Shown piece after piece: positions 15,629 to 25,298 of a DNA stretch of 64,000 nt. This DNA is from Heyndrickxia acidicola (GTDB lineage: Bacteria > Bacillota > Bacilli > Bacillales > Bacillaceae_C). Position 1 is the first letter of the stretch. Every line of letters begins with the position of its first letter. Both the position numbers and the translations under genes were made by a program. Below the pieces are notes generated by a model. It ran no database searches. It saw nothing but the letters and a program-made list of their open reading frames with translations, and was not told the DNA's origin. Location of the stretch: contig NZ_KV440953.1 of the NCBI RefSeq assembly GCF_001636425.1, positions 1,562,847 through 1,626,846 of the forward strand, given 5' to 3'.

Positions 15629-16620
15629 GAAACCACCTCAAAATCACTAAAAAAATCAGTTCCATCATAGTAATGTTTTCCGTAGCGTACACGAAACTTG
15701 CCATTGGCAGTACTACTTTTTATATCTATTAAGGAGGCTGTTGTAATTCGGTATTGTAATAGGCACCTTACGTTGTAACCTTTGGTCGTATTATCTTCAA
15801 ACTCATCTGGAGGATAAACTAAGCCAGTAGCCTCGCTTAGTTCAAACCGTTCATCGTTTCCTGTTTCGATAGATCGAATGACCATATTGCCACGCCGCCA
15901 GTACATCGAGGCACCGCAATCCTTCACTATAGTCTCCAGGTCGTTTTCTATGACACCAGAAACTTTATATCCACTTGTATATACCTTATCTCTAGGTAAA
16001 TTAAATTCTGCCAGTTTAATTCCCAGGATTCGGACTAAACGGGAGATGATTTGACTAGCCGTTGTTCCTTTTTTAAACGTGATTTGCATGGTTTGTTTTC
16101 GGTATTTAGGCACTTTAACCGTCTTATACTTTGTGGTCCGCGTATGTTTATGCTGATGTTTTTTACCATTTTTATCAGTCGTTGTTGTATAGGTTACGGT
16201 CTTACTTGGCTTCTTCAATTTATAGCGTTTTTTAACAAAATACTTCTGGGCAGGATCAGCGACGGATGAAGTAACTTTAATGCCCGAATAATCGTTGCCC
16301 TCTTTAAACGTGATGGTTGTTATTTTATCGACTCCACTGTATTTAGTGAGCGTCTTAGTAATTTTTCCTGTAACTAAAACACCGTGATCGCTCTGGTATC
16401 CAGCAATCACGGTGATCGTGTCGTTCTTTTTGATTTTATTAATGGTTGTATTCGTTAAATTGGAGATTTGAACTGTACTAATGTTAGGCTTGGAATCATC
16501 ATCGAAATTCACTTCAAACTGTATTTCCAAGTCTGCATTCGTAAAAACTCCACTGCCAATCATGATTTTTATATACCGGCCATAGAGTAAAGGACTAGTC
16601 GACATTCGGATCATCACCAT
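15625..16620 (-). CDS. xkdQ: Tail hub protein, XkdQ-like (gpD/gp27-related)
   Basis: 331 aa. The N-terminal beta domain (LEIQFEVNFDDDSKPNISTV) and a later domain (VSGVIENDLETIVKDCGASMYWRRG) match phage late-control/hub proteins. A strikingly basic, His/Lys/Thr-rich insertion (about residues 125-175, with HQHKHTRTTKYKT) interrupts the fold and may be an exposed loop. It overlaps the plug gene by 26 bases. Confidence 0.75.
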   Translation of the reverse strand: MVMIRMSTSPLLYGRYIKIMIGSGVFTNADLEIQFEVNFDDDSKPNISTVQISNLTNTTINKIKKNDTITVIAGYQSDHGVLVTGKITKTLTKYSGVDKITTITFKEGNDYSGIKVTSSVADPAQKYFVKKRYKLKKPSKTVTYTTTTDKNGKKHQHKHTRTTKYKTVKVPKYRKQTMQITFKKGTTASQIISRLVRILGIKLAEFNLPRDKVYTSGYKVSGVIENDLETIVKDCGASMYWRRGNMVIRSIETGNDERFELSEATGLVYPPDEFEDNTTKGYNVRCLLQYRITTASLIDIKSSTANGKFRVRYGKHYYDGTDFFSDFEVVS

Positions 16621-16993
16621 TCAAATTATCGTTGGTATCATAGTCGTCAACATTAGGTTCTTCTGAAGGATCACCAATATCATCAACAAACAGAAATACA
16701 GTAACACCAAAGTTTTCATAGGTCACTCTTTTTTCATTACCGGCTTCATCCATTGCCGTGAGTGTTGGAGCTGGAAGACGTTCATCTACAATATCCTCAA
16801 AAAGGGGTCTATTTAACATCATCTTTTCTCCAAGGACGATGACATTTCCGTCTATATCCCATAAATCCACGGAGAAAAAATCATTCGTTTGATTGTAGTT
16901 TATGCCCATTGTGTACGTATCTTCTGCCAGTTCAATATCAAAGATAACCGGTACCTCTTCTTTATCGAAATCGATATAATTTCTTTTAGCCAT
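16595..16993 (-). CDS. Baseplate plug protein (DUF6983-like)
   Basis: 132 aa. YTMGINYNQTNDFFSVDLWDIDGNVIVLGEKMMLNRPLFEDI is the core of phage baseplate plug proteins, which close the tail tube at the baseplate. The C-terminus is very acidic (DDYDTNDNLNGDDPNVD). It lies between the LysM baseplate protein and the hub gene. Confidence 0.7.
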   Translation of the reverse strand: MAKRNYIDFDKEEVPVIFDIELAEDTYTMGINYNQTNDFFSVDLWDIDGNVIVLGEKMMLNRPLFEDIVDERLPAPTLTAMDEAGNEKRVTYENFGVTVFLFVDDIGDPSEEPNVDDYDTNDNLNGDDPNVD

Positions 16994-17001
16994 CCATTCA
17001 C

Positions 17002-17565
17002 CTACTTTATCCGCATGTTAGCTCCTACGGGGATTTTCTTCTCTGGCCATGGGTTTAAGTTTTCTAAAGCCTTGATGGTTGTCCCGTATCGATGAGCAAT
17101 GCTTCCATATGTTTCGCCACTCCGCACCTTATGATAAACCGCATTCGTCTTCTTGGTGTTGGATGTACTTTTCTTTCCGCTCGTTTTTACAGCGGTCTTT
17201 TGAGACACATACGGACTATTTGCAATCCTAATCTCCTGGAGGTCGATGCTAACAGCCATCCCGTTTCCAATCGTATTATCATACGTAAGTTGGATATTGG
17301 TGATAATGACATTTTTAGCAGAGGTGCGGCCTACATAACTTACAACTGTCCCAGCATTTTGTTTCTTTTCTAACGCATTATAAATTTTTTCAGCATCGCT
17401 GCTTGTCTTACCAAGAATCTTTCCGGATATGTTAAAGGTTTTTGGCTGCCGTTGAACTCCGTCAGTAACCGGTAAACCCTTTTCTGTAGGATAAGAGGTG
17501 ACATTTACTGTATTGGTCTTTGTTTCTTGCAGATTGGCAATTTTATAGCCTGCTAAAACCCCCAT
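17002..17565 (-). CDS. xkdP: LysM-containing baseplate protein, XkdP-like
   Basis: 187 aa. The N-terminal ~110 residues form a beta-rich tail domain, then a Lys/Thr/Ser linker, then a C-terminal LysM (YHKVRSGETYGSIAHRYGTT, about residues 142-185). The LysM probably contacts peptidoglycan during injection. The stop-start junction with the tape measure gene shares one base. Confidence 0.82.
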   Translation of the reverse strand: MGVLAGYKIANLQETKTNTVNVTSYPTEKGLPVTDGVQRQPKTFNISGKILGKTSSDAEKIYNALEKKQNAGTVVSYVGRTSAKNVIITNIQLTYDNTIGNGMAVSIDLQEIRIANSPYVSQKTAVKTSGKKSTSNTKKTNAVYHKVRSGETYGSIAHRYGTTIKALENLNPWPEKKIPVGANMRIK

Positions 17566-20500
17566 TACATCGCCACCCCCGGATCAAACATCGCTCGAAG
17601 ATCTTTCATAAGTTCTTCAATCCCTTTATTAAGTACCTGTTGTACTTTGGATTCCAAACTACCATTAGAGTCACCAATATTGATATTAAAAACAGGAGAG
17701 AGATTGATTGTTATATTTCCTTTTGTTTGTTTCAAAATGTCCTGTGTCTTATTGGTATTATGAACGTTGCTGCCATCTGGTAGATCTACAAGTTCTGGTC
17801 CGTCTTCTCCAACCAAAACCCGATCATTACCGAATTTCCGGCCACCCATTTTATATCCCTTATACTTACCGCCACTTGCCAGACTCTTAATGCCAGGAAC
17901 ATTGTCAATGGATCCATAACGGGATATGGAATAACGAATGGATGCGATGGCATTATCTACTGGATTCCATATATCGTTATGGCCCGGGAGAGCATAGGCT
18001 TTAAATGTACTATCGATCGTTTGCATTAACCCTTTGGAAGGATGACCGGCCTTTGCGTTGCTATCCCATAGATTAATAGCCCGCGGATTGCCCCCGGACT
18101 CATGCATCGCTATTTGGCTTAAAGCAGGTAAATAGGAAGGAGAAACACCCGTTGCTCCGATAGCTTCTAATAACCAGGCTTGTACTTGTTTGCTTCCTGC
18201 AGCCTGTCCACCACTACCTACAAAGTCACTGACCGCACTTTTCACATAATTCCCTATACCGTCCTTAGCATAATTAAGAATTCCGGTTCCTAATCCAGGT
18301 GAATTACCCAAGTCGTTTTTCATTGGTAAAAAATTAGAGAACCATTTCTCAATTTGTTGGACAGGGTGTAAAAACCAAGAAGTAAAATCTTGTATGGCTC
18401 CCAACGTTCCACTTGCGTACCCTGGCATTGTACCACTAAGACCGCCATTCAGTACTAGCTTTGTCTGACTATGAGGTAAAACACGGGCACCTTTTGGTAA
18501 GTCAACTACCTCTGCTCCATTTTGTCCTACTAAGGTAGCGCCTTTATAAGGGATATAGGCTAGTTCCGGTCCTTCTTCCCCTACTAGAGATTTTCCTCCG
18601 GGATGATAACTTGTCCCTGCTGCATAGGTTGCCATGGCGCCTGTACCAGATACATTAATACCCCGAGAGCTAGTAGCACTAGAACTACTTGGTGTAGTAG
18701 CATTTGCTCCTGTCGTCCCAGCTGGGTTCCACATTGGAATAGTAGGAATATGCATGAACTTCAAAACATTGTTTATTCCACCTGAAATCCAGTTCACAAC
18801 TTTAGATAAACTAACTTCAAATTGATTCCACTTGCTCAAAGACTGTCCAGTTTCCCAATCAATTTCGTTAAGATGTCCTTTTGCCTGTTGTTTAGCTGCA
18901 GCTACGACTTTATTATTCATATCGTTAGCTAAACTAACTGCGTCATCTCTTTGCTTTGTGGCATTCTTTTTAATCTCATCGTATTGGCTCTTTGAAATGG
19001 ACCCTGTTACGTAATATTCCTGATCAGCTGCATCCATCACTTGTTTATATTTCTTATTGGCCTCAGAGACAGCTCCGTTTCTCGCTTTAACTGATTGTTT
19101 AACGATGTCAGCAGCTTGGCTAGCACTTATTTTTTCGCTATCATCTCTTAATTTGCCCAAGATTAATTTTTGTTCCCTGGCTGATCCAGATAGAGCTGTT
19201 ATGACGTTTTTATTTTGTTGCTGTTGGAGTTTTTCAATCTGGTTTTTATACTTTGTTTGGACATTGCGTCTCTCTTCTGCTGCTCGTTGCTCAAGAGACT
19301 TTATTTTATTCATTTCCTCTTCAGTTAAGGCTATACCTTTTTTCTTAGCCTTTGACTTGATTGCGTTAATTTCGCTTTCATACTTTGAGGTGATTTGTTT
19401 TGACTCGATGTACATATTTTTATTTGCAGCTTGAATTTTTTTATTAGTCTTTTCAATATCACTTTTCTCGGAAGCCAGAACACGATTGTGGGTAACTAAT
19501 ATTCCCTTCATGTCATCTGCATTTAAAACCCCAGCTGTAACAAGCTTTTGCAAGTTACCCTTTGTATTTTTAGCACTTTTAGAGAGATCATCTTCCACAT
19601 TTTTGGCCATATCATTAAAATTTTTAGATAGGCTATTAGAAGCACTTTTAGAAAGCTTATCACCTGATATAGAAAGGTACTCCAATTGTGAAGTAGCTTT
19701 GTCGTTTAGCTGTTTGAAATCGTTGTATGCTTGGGCAGTTGTTTTGGAAACTCCCTTGCCAAATTTCTCTACGCCAGTTAGGGATGAAGAGAATGATTTT
19801 TGTATTTTAGGTCCTAACCATCCTCCTAGCATTTCTCCTCCTACACTACCTATTGCAGCACCAGCCATAGTTCCGGCTGGTCCTAGAAATGATCCTAAAC
19901 CGCCACCAATTGCTCCGCCAATAAGGCTTCCGCTAAAGTTGCCTATTTTTTGGCCAGAATTATTGTCATTTATATTTAGAAGGTCAGTAGCAGAAAGCAA
20001 TGTTCCTACATAAGGAACTGATTTTAATGCTCCTTTGCCAACTCCTTTTGCAACACCCTTGCCGACTTTTCCAAGCTTAGATAATACCCCTGATTTAGCA
20101 GCTGATTGCTCAACTTCTTCTACGGCTGTGATTACTTTTCCGGTGCTTCCAGTAACTTTCTTATTGTTTGCTTCTTTCATCAGCTGGGAATAACTCTTTG
20201 CGCCTTTTGCACTATTAGTACTTGGCGCAACGACATTACCACTTGATGATTCCATGATTTCATTTGCCTTTTTAACTTGAGAGGCCATTTCAAGTGCGGA
20301 TGCCCCTGTCTTAGCCATTTCACTTCGATAATTACTAAAGGAAGGTCCTGCAGTTTTCATAAAGTCTTTTATAAGCTTTATGCCCTTATAAACCTTAGAA
20401 AAGAAAAACACAGTAGGAGCCCCTACTGTAGCAATTAAACCTATTTCAACGGCTGTCCGTTTACCTGAGTCACTTAGGCCATTGAACACATTACCTGCTG

Positions 20501-21848
20501 CAGAAAGAATGTTTGTCATCTCTCTGATTGCAGGTGTTAGGACATCAGAAACGTTTATAGCCATACTTTCCAGAGTTCCGTCTAACTGTTCTACAGCTCC
20601 TGCAAAGTTATCCTGAATGGTATGTGCTGCCTTCGCTGAAGCCCCGTCGGAGTTCTGCAAAGCTTTAGTTAAATCCTCATATTTCTTAGGACCAGCACTA
20701 ATGACTGCTAGCATGCCGGAGGTTGTTTCTTTACCAAAGATCGTAGAAATGGCCGCGGCCTTTTGGGCCTTTGTCATTCCTTCCATTCCGGTTTGAAGTT
20801 CACCTACAATCGTCCCAAAAGGAAGCATTTGTTTATGGGAATCAGTTATTTTAACTTTAAGATCATCTAGTTCAGCCGCCGCTTTATTAGTAGGACTAAC
20901 TAATGAAAGCATGGCTGATCTAAGCGTGGTACCGGCGGTTTCCCCACGGATACCCGCGTTTGCCATTAATCCTGCAGCTGCTGATACGTCTTCCAATGAT
21001 AATCCTAATGTATGTGCGACTGGTGCAGCATATTTAAAGGTATATCCAAGGTCAGTAATATCAGCATTTGTTTTATTCGCTGACATAGCTAGTACATCCG
21101 CAATATGAGTAGCCTTAGAAGCATTCAACCCAAAAGCATTCAGAGCATCAGACATAACAGAAGAGGCGATTGCCATATCAGCACCTGATGCAGCTGAAGC
21201 ATTAATGACACCCGGAATGGCTCCCATTATGCCCTTTACAGAGAAACCTGCCTGGGCAAGATTCATCATACCTTCTGCCACTTCTGAGCTAGATTTGGTA
21301 GAAGCAGCTCCCCAATAAATAGCTTCTTTCCTCATGGCCTGGAATTGGTCTTTAGTTGCGCCACTAATTGCTTGGACACCACTCATTTGCTTGTCAAAAT
21401 CCATACCAACTTTGACAGCTGCAGCCCCCAGGTCAGCCATTTTTTTAGCCAATAATCCGGCTCCAATGGTTTCCATTGCTTTTTTAGCTGTATCAGCATT
21501 TAAGACAAGATCTTTAAGTGATTTGCTCGCACCGTCTACACTTTTCTTCTGCTCATTAAATCCATCTCTGGCTTTTCGAATAGCAGAGGCTAAACTTTCA
21601 TGCTGGCGACTCGTATCCTTGGACTGCTTTGCATTCATACTCAGGGAATCTGTATTCTTTTTTACCCCTTGGCTTGCTTCAACATATTGTTTTCCAGCAG
21701 TCTCTATTTGTCTGCCACTTGCCTTCGACTGATTCTCTAGCTTTGCCGCGGATTTAATGGAGGCATCGATGAGTTTGTCTGCTTGTTGTAAAGGGTTAGA
21801 GTTGACTTCAATATTGACTTTCATAGTAGTATTTCTTAAAGTCTTCAA
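17565..21848 (-). CDS. xkdO: Tape measure protein with lytic transglycosylase domain (XkdO-like)
   Basis: 1427 aa; sets tail length and is ejected into the cell. Residues about 90-430 match the TP901 tape-measure core (MDFDKQMSGVQAISGATKDQ). Long coiled coils and Gly/Ala-rich hydrophobic stretches (about 620-690) follow. Near residue 1240-1340 an SLT/goose-lysozyme fold has catalytic Glu in MHESGGNP and the GLMQTIDSTF motif. Two near-identical VGEEGPELAYIP / VGEDGPELVDLP repeats are typical of siphovirus and myovirus tape measures. The TTG at 21848 follows GGGGAG; an ATG nine codons later is an alternative start. At this length the tail would be roughly 210 nm by the usual 0.15 nm per residue rule. 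Confidence 0.92.
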   Translation of the reverse strand: MKTLRNTTMKVNIEVNSNPLQQADKLIDASIKSAAKLENQSKASGRQIETAGKQYVEASQGVKKNTDSLSMNAKQSKDTSRQHESLASAIRKARDGFNEQKKSVDGASKSLKDLVLNADTAKKAMETIGAGLLAKKMADLGAAAVKVGMDFDKQMSGVQAISGATKDQFQAMRKEAIYWGAASTKSSSEVAEGMMNLAQAGFSVKGIMGAIPGVINASAASGADMAIASSVMSDALNAFGLNASKATHIADVLAMSANKTNADITDLGYTFKYAAPVAHTLGLSLEDVSAAAGLMANAGIRGETAGTTLRSAMLSLVSPTNKAAAELDDLKVKITDSHKQMLPFGTIVGELQTGMEGMTKAQKAAAISTIFGKETTSGMLAVISAGPKKYEDLTKALQNSDGASAKAAHTIQDNFAGAVEQLDGTLESMAINVSDVLTPAIREMTNILSAAGNVFNGLSDSGKRTAVEIGLIATVGAPTVFFFSKVYKGIKLIKDFMKTAGPSFSNYRSEMAKTGASALEMASQVKKANEIMESSSGNVVAPSTNSAKGAKSYSQLMKEANNKKVTGSTGKVITAVEEVEQSAAKSGVLSKLGKVGKGVAKGVGKGALKSVPYVGTLLSATDLLNINDNNSGQKIGNFSGSLIGGAIGGGLGSFLGPAGTMAGAAIGSVGGEMLGGWLGPKIQKSFSSSLTGVEKFGKGVSKTTAQAYNDFKQLNDKATSQLEYLSISGDKLSKSASNSLSKNFNDMAKNVEDDLSKSAKNTKGNLQKLVTAGVLNADDMKGILVTHNRVLASEKSDIEKTNKKIQAANKNMYIESKQITSKYESEINAIKSKAKKKGIALTEEEMNKIKSLEQRAAEERRNVQTKYKNQIEKLQQQQNKNVITALSGSAREQKLILGKLRDDSEKISASQAADIVKQSVKARNGAVSEANKKYKQVMDAADQEYYVTGSISKSQYDEIKKNATKQRDDAVSLANDMNNKVVAAAKQQAKGHLNEIDWETGQSLSKWNQFEVSLSKVVNWISGGINNVLKFMHIPTIPMWNPAGTTGANATTPSSSSATSSRGINVSGTGAMATYAAGTSYHPGGKSLVGEEGPELAYIPYKGATLVGQNGAEVVDLPKGARVLPHSQTKLVLNGGLSGTMPGYASGTLGAIQDFTSWFLHPVQQIEKWFSNFLPMKNDLGNSPGLGTGILNYAKDGIGNYVKSAVSDFVGSGGQAAGSKQVQAWLLEAIGATGVSPSYLPALSQIAMHESGGNPRAINLWDSNAKAGHPSKGLMQTIDSTFKAYALPGHNDIWNPVDNAIASIRYSISRYGSIDNVPGIKSLASGGKYKGYKMGGRKFGNDRVLVGEDGPELVDLPDGSNVHNTNKTQDILKQTKGNITINLSPVFNINIGDSNGSLESKVQQVLNKGIEELMKDLRAMFDPGVAM

Positions 21849-21855
21849 TTATCCA

Positions 21856-22044
21856 TCAACTCCCCTCAAACAGCTTTAGTTTTAATCGGGCAGCCGCGTT
21901 GGCTACTCCTAATTGATGAGCTGTCATTTTACTCACTTCTTCCTTGCTGGCTATCCCCGCCATTACGGGGAGCCAGAAAGAAAATTCTTCTTCAAGTTTT
22001 CGATCATATACCTCTTTTGGATCGAACCTACAGTTGGCGTCCAA
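21856..22044 (-). CDS. Tail assembly chaperone, frameshift-extension ORF (gpT-like)
   Basis: About 62 codons open in the +1 frame relative to the upstream chaperone gene, without its own ribosome-binding site or ATG. It is highly charged then Ala-rich (KEEVSKMTAHQLGVANAAAR), like the T part of lambda G/GT. It lies directly before the tape measure gene. Most likely it is made only as a fusion with the upstream ORF by ribosomal frameshifting near 22043-22048. Confidence 0.65.
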   Translation of the reverse strand: MDANCRFDPKEVYDRKLEEEFSFWLPVMAGIASKEEVSKMTAHQLGVANAAARLKLKLFEGS

Positions 22045-22369
22045 GAAAGTTATCGGCTAGTGCCATTACCTCACGCAGACCATTGTTTGTGTCCCAGTGA
22101 TCCCAATCAACTTTTGGACTTACTATGACATTGTCCATGATTTCCTGATAATAAAGGGAATCAATAATATTTCCAAAACGGTTTTTAGATCGATCAACAA
22201 GTTCAATGGTGTCTTTTACTCCTGGGAACTGAAAAGTATAATCTACACCTTCAACTGTATGTGTTTCTTGCAAACCGAATTTACTAATTGGTTGTTTAGG
22301 TGTGGAAGTGACCTCCGTTTTATCCACAGTATTATCCACATTTTGATCTATAGTTTGGTTTTCAGGCAT
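22028..22369 (-). CDS. xkdN: Tail assembly chaperone, XkdN-like (gpG-like)
   Basis: 113 aa. LVDRSKNRFGNIIDSLYYQEIMDNVIVSPKVDWDHW and the position between tube and tape measure identify a tail assembly chaperone. It ends at a TAG 17 bases inside the next ORF. The codon pair TTT CTT in the overlap would allow a slip from UUU to UUC and entry into the downstream frame. Confidence 0.78.
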   Translation of the reverse strand: MPENQTIDQNVDNTVDKTEVTSTPKQPISKFGLQETHTVEGVDYTFQFPGVKDTIELVDRSKNRFGNIIDSLYYQEIMDNVIVSPKVDWDHWDTNNGLREVMALADNFLGRQL

Positions 22370-22401
22370 TTAAAATTACCTCCAGTATTTTAGTTTTTTT
22401 A

Positions 22402-22803
22402 TTAGCTATTAATAATGTCAAAATCTCCGACTTTAATTGTATATGCACGTGCTTCATTTCCATCTGAGTAGGTTGCGTCTGCAACCTTTGTAACCATCGC
22501 CTGTGTACCTCCACGCTTCTCTCCACCAATCGGATCATCCACCCAAATAGGAAAGAATGCGTGGCTTTTAGCCAGTCCGTTGAAAAACTTACAGAATGGT
22601 GATGTTTGGTTAAGAGTAAGTGTGATTGTACCCAGCTTTGAATTATTAATAGCCCACGTGGCTTCTCCTTGAGCATTGGATTCTACTGTAACGTTGTCGT
22701 CATCCTTATTTGCTGTAACGAAAGTTCCTTTTTTAAACCCCGTTACACTCATATTCTGTGCTGTTACTGCAATTTGGGAAGCATCATAAACTCCATCTGC
22801 CAT
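22402..22803 (-). CDS. Tail tube protein (DUF3277-like)
   Basis: 133 aa. The start MADGVYDASQIAVTAQNMSVTG and later VESNAQGEATWAINNSKLGTITLTL are typical of DUF3277 tube proteins. It directly follows the sheath gene and a hairpin terminator that may set the sheath-to-tube ratio. Confidence 0.8.
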   Translation of the reverse strand: MADGVYDASQIAVTAQNMSVTGFKKGTFVTANKDDDNVTVESNAQGEATWAINNSKLGTITLTLNQTSPFCKFFNGLAKSHAFFPIWVDDPIGGEKRGGTQAMVTKVADATYSDGNEARAYTIKVGDFDIINS

Positions 22804-22823
22804 TTCGTTTCCTCCTCTTTATA

Positions 22824-22850
22824 CAAAAAAGCGAGCTAAAATGCCCGCCT
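22824..22850 (-). terminator. Hairpin between sheath and tube genes
   Basis: Minus strand GGCGGGC-ATTTTA-GCTCGCT followed by six T. Within an operon this would act as a partial terminator. Confidence 0.6.
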
Positions 22851-22853
22851 TTG

Positions 22854-23879
22854 TTATTCTTCAACAATTGTTCCTGTAACGGTCATTTCATGAACAGCGC
22901 CCTGTGGTGTGTACTGAAAACTTAGCCCACTATAGATGCGCTTTTCACGATCGGTTTTAGGAATTTGATCAATCGGTGTAGCAGTTACTGAAAAAAGTGC
23001 ATTTCCATTTACATCTTTTTCAATAATTCCATTTTGAGTGGCTGTCGTCAGCACGGTGGTTAGGACTGACGAAGCCATGGATACCCCAATACTATTGCTT
23101 GGAATTTTATCGTTGTCCGAAAGCAAGAGCTGCAGTGAATTTTCACCGTTAACCTTCACCCAGTCCTGGCCATGTAAGATATCAATATACTGTCCTGTCG
23201 CAGTGATGCCTTCAGACGTTTGAGGGATGCCGGCTTTTTCTACATACATATTTGCCCCAGCAGCATGAATGGCTTTAAGATCATCTGAAGTGATATCAAC
23301 GGGTGTAATTCCTACAAGATTCTTACGGAATTTCCATGTTATTGATCCTACTTGCAAAGAGGCTGCCTCTCCAATAATCGCCGCATCCAGCTCTTCACCT
23401 GTTTTGCTAGGGTGATAATAACAAATAGTCCTTGAATTAGAGATATACTGTGCCAGTTCATCCTGTGTTTCTACTTTTAAAACAAGGAACTTAAATTTAT
23501 GAGCTTCCAAAGCATTTGATACAGCTAACCTTTCTGAAGCAATCGCGTCTGGTAAAAGCAAAAAGTTCCAAGCATTACCGAAATACTTTTCAAATGCTGC
23601 CACAATGGTTAGTCCCGTGGAAGGATCCCCACCGCCAGTCGCACTATAAGTTGCCACAGCCACAATGTCAGGAGCATTGGCTTGAGCAAAGACGGCCGCA
23701 GCCTTTTTGTAAACCGTGGTAGTTTCCGCATAATCTTTTACTAAGTCATCAATTGATGCATATTCTGTATAAGTTGACGTTGTTGAAGCAGATTCTGCTA
23801 AGATTAACGGCCGGCCAAGGCCCACTCTCGGAGATGGGCGTTGAATATCTATTGTTACTTGAATGTCTTGAAGTGCCAT
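22854..23879 (-). CDS. Contractile tail sheath protein (DUF3383-like)
   Basis: 341 aa from the ATG at 23879, where GGAGG has an 11-base spacing; an ATG three codons earlier is too close to it. The start MALQDIQVTIDIQRPSPRVGLGRP, AVFAQANAPDIVAVATYSA and the C-terminal YSGLSFQYTPQGAVHEMTVTG are characteristic of short sheath proteins of PBSX/Mu-like myophages. It establishes a contractile tail for this phage. Confidence 0.85.
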   Translation of the reverse strand: MALQDIQVTIDIQRPSPRVGLGRPLILAESASTTSTYTEYASIDDLVKDYAETTTVYKKAAAVFAQANAPDIVAVATYSATGGGDPSTGLTIVAAFEKYFGNAWNFLLLPDAIASERLAVSNALEAHKFKFLVLKVETQDELAQYISNSRTICYYHPSKTGEELDAAIIGEAASLQVGSITWKFRKNLVGITPVDITSDDLKAIHAAGANMYVEKAGIPQTSEGITATGQYIDILHGQDWVKVNGENSLQLLLSDNDKIPSNSIGVSMASSVLTTVLTTATQNGIIEKDVNGNALFSVTATPIDQIPKTDREKRIYSGLSFQYTPQGAVHEMTVTGTIVEE

Positions 23880-23880
23880 C

Positions 23881-24345
23881 TTATTCATTACCTCCAGTAT
23901 TTATTTGAATGCTTTCAATAGAATCAGCATTATCTACAAAGGAATCTCGGACACGGAGTTGAATATCAAACCCAGCTGTTCTCTCATAATCTATTGAAAT
24001 AAGATTATCTCTGGCATTACTGTTAGACGTATCAACCAAAACAATTCCGTTATCCTCTAGTGTTTGTCTTCCCAATGTAGATTTAAGATAGGTTTCTAGC
24101 TTTTTAGATAAATTTAAGACGCCTATTGAACTAGTATCATGCCATGTAAGTGACAGTACTATTTCAAAGAGGCGTCCATCGTAATTTCTTTCAATTTCAA
24201 TCATGGGAGAGGTAAAAGTAAACGTACAAAAAGGATATTCAGGTTGATCACCTGAACTATTGCCTTCGATAAGCTGATATCCAGTTGCATCACTAACAGA
24301 CTGAATAAGAGCACTGGTTACGTTTTTATAATCAAAGTCACTCAA
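23881..24345 (-). CDS. Tail terminator/neck protein (LIC_12616, gp12-like)
   Basis: 154 aa. PEYPFCTFTFTSPMIEIERNYDGRLFEIVLSLTWHD and the ending IDYERTAGFDIQLRVRD fit the neck/tail-terminator family. It overlaps the upstream connector gene by 8 bases and the sheath gene start. Confidence 0.65.
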   Translation of the reverse strand: MSDFDYKNVTSALIQSVSDATGYQLIEGNSSGDQPEYPFCTFTFTSPMIEIERNYDGRLFEIVLSLTWHDTSSIGVLNLSKKLETYLKSTLGRQTLEDNGIVLVDTSNSNARDNLISIDYERTAGFDIQLRVRDSFVDNADSIESIQINTGGNE

Positions 24346-24700
24346 AGGCGCTCACCCACTTTAATTCATATTGATTGAAGCTAGCATAATCGCCATATGG
24401 GATCACCTGCTCAACCGAGTATTTTTGGTTGTTGTAAATGATTATGCTCTTTGGCGGGATATCTAAATCAATTAGTAACTGCCTGTCCAACTTAGTAAGA
24501 CGGCCACCACTTTGATAAATTTCATTGGATGAATACGGAATAACTGCTCCTGTTGTATCAATAGGATCTGCAGTGGGCGATGCCTCCCATTCCCCGGTTT
24601 GCTTACTATAAGTCCCTTTTGTACCTGCTTCAGGACTAATAACCTGTATCGGAAAACTGTATTCGGCAAGCAAATCCGAGAAATCAAACATACTCCCCAT
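24338..24700 (-). CDS. Head-closure (stopper) type protein
   Basis: 120 aa, beta-rich. IIIYNNQKYSVEQVIPYGDYASFNQYELKWV is a typical ending for small head-tail joining proteins. The position between the gp10-like protein and the tail terminator supports a head-closure role. ATG at 24700 follows GTGAGG. Confidence 0.55.
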   Translation of the reverse strand: MGSMFDFSDLLAEYSFPIQVISPEAGTKGTYSKQTGEWEASPTADPIDTTGAVIPYSSNEIYQSGGRLTKLDRQLLIDLDIPPKSIIIYNNQKYSVEQVIPYGDYASFNQYELKWVSAFE

Positions 24701-25298
24701 TGTCCCTCACCAACTTCCATGTGACATGACGCCTTAAGCTGCCATCAACAATTAACGGATTATCCGATCCTTTATTTTCAACAGTTAAAGGAGCATTCGG
24801 CGGTGTTCGAATATCCCTCATTTTTTCTTGAATATCCCCTACAATTTTTGCTCCTAATCGATTGAATACTGTTTTAGCATCGATCTCTAACTCACAAACC
24901 TTTTCAATCTGACCCTCAAGAAAATCCAGCCACTCATCATTCTTTTCATCAAATGTGGATCGCACAAATGAACGTTCAGGGATGTTTACACTCTCTTTTA
25001 GAATAAACATAACCTTAATTCCATCCCCGTCTTTAACCGCAAGAACATTTTTCCCTTTTGGTCTAAACAGGCCTGGTATATCTGCAGCTTTCCTTCCCTC
25101 AGCTTCTTTTGTGGGTATGGTTAGGTATTGATTTTTCGCATGTATTGTCATACCAAACTCATGAACGTTGGCAATCATAGTATAAAAAGAATCGTCCGAC
25201 CCGAATATACCAATCTCAATCGAGTATCGATCAAGCTCGGCTAATTCCTGGTAAAGACGATTCAATCCTACTTCATCAGTAAGGACGTCCATATCCAA
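24684..25298 (-). CDS. Head-tail joining / HK97 gp10-like protein
   Basis: 204 aa. IEIGIFGSDDSFYTMIANVHEFGMTI, NIPERSFVRSTFDEK and IRTPPNAPLTVENKGSDNPLIVDGSLRRHVTW match the phage virion-morphogenesis/gp10-like family. These proteins have roles in tail completion or connector assembly. Confidence 0.7.
   Translation of the reverse strand: MDMDVLTDEVGLNRLYQELAELDRYSIEIGIFGSDDSFYTMIANVHEFGMTIHAKNQYLTIPTKEAEGRKAADIPGLFRPKGKNVLAVKDGDGIKVMFILKESVNIPERSFVRSTFDEKNDEWLDFLEGQIEKVCELEIDAKTVFNRLGAKIVGDIQEKMRDIRTPPNAPLTVENKGSDNPLIVDGSLRRHVTWKLVRDNGEYV

Noticed and set aside
19057-20013. Long plus-strand frames opposite the tape measure gene
   Set aside because: Antisense shadows caused by the biased codon use of the repetitive tape measure gene.
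22362-22676. 104-codon minus-strand frame overlapping the tail tube gene
   Set aside because: Alternative frame of the tube gene; the tube frame has the conserved family sequence.
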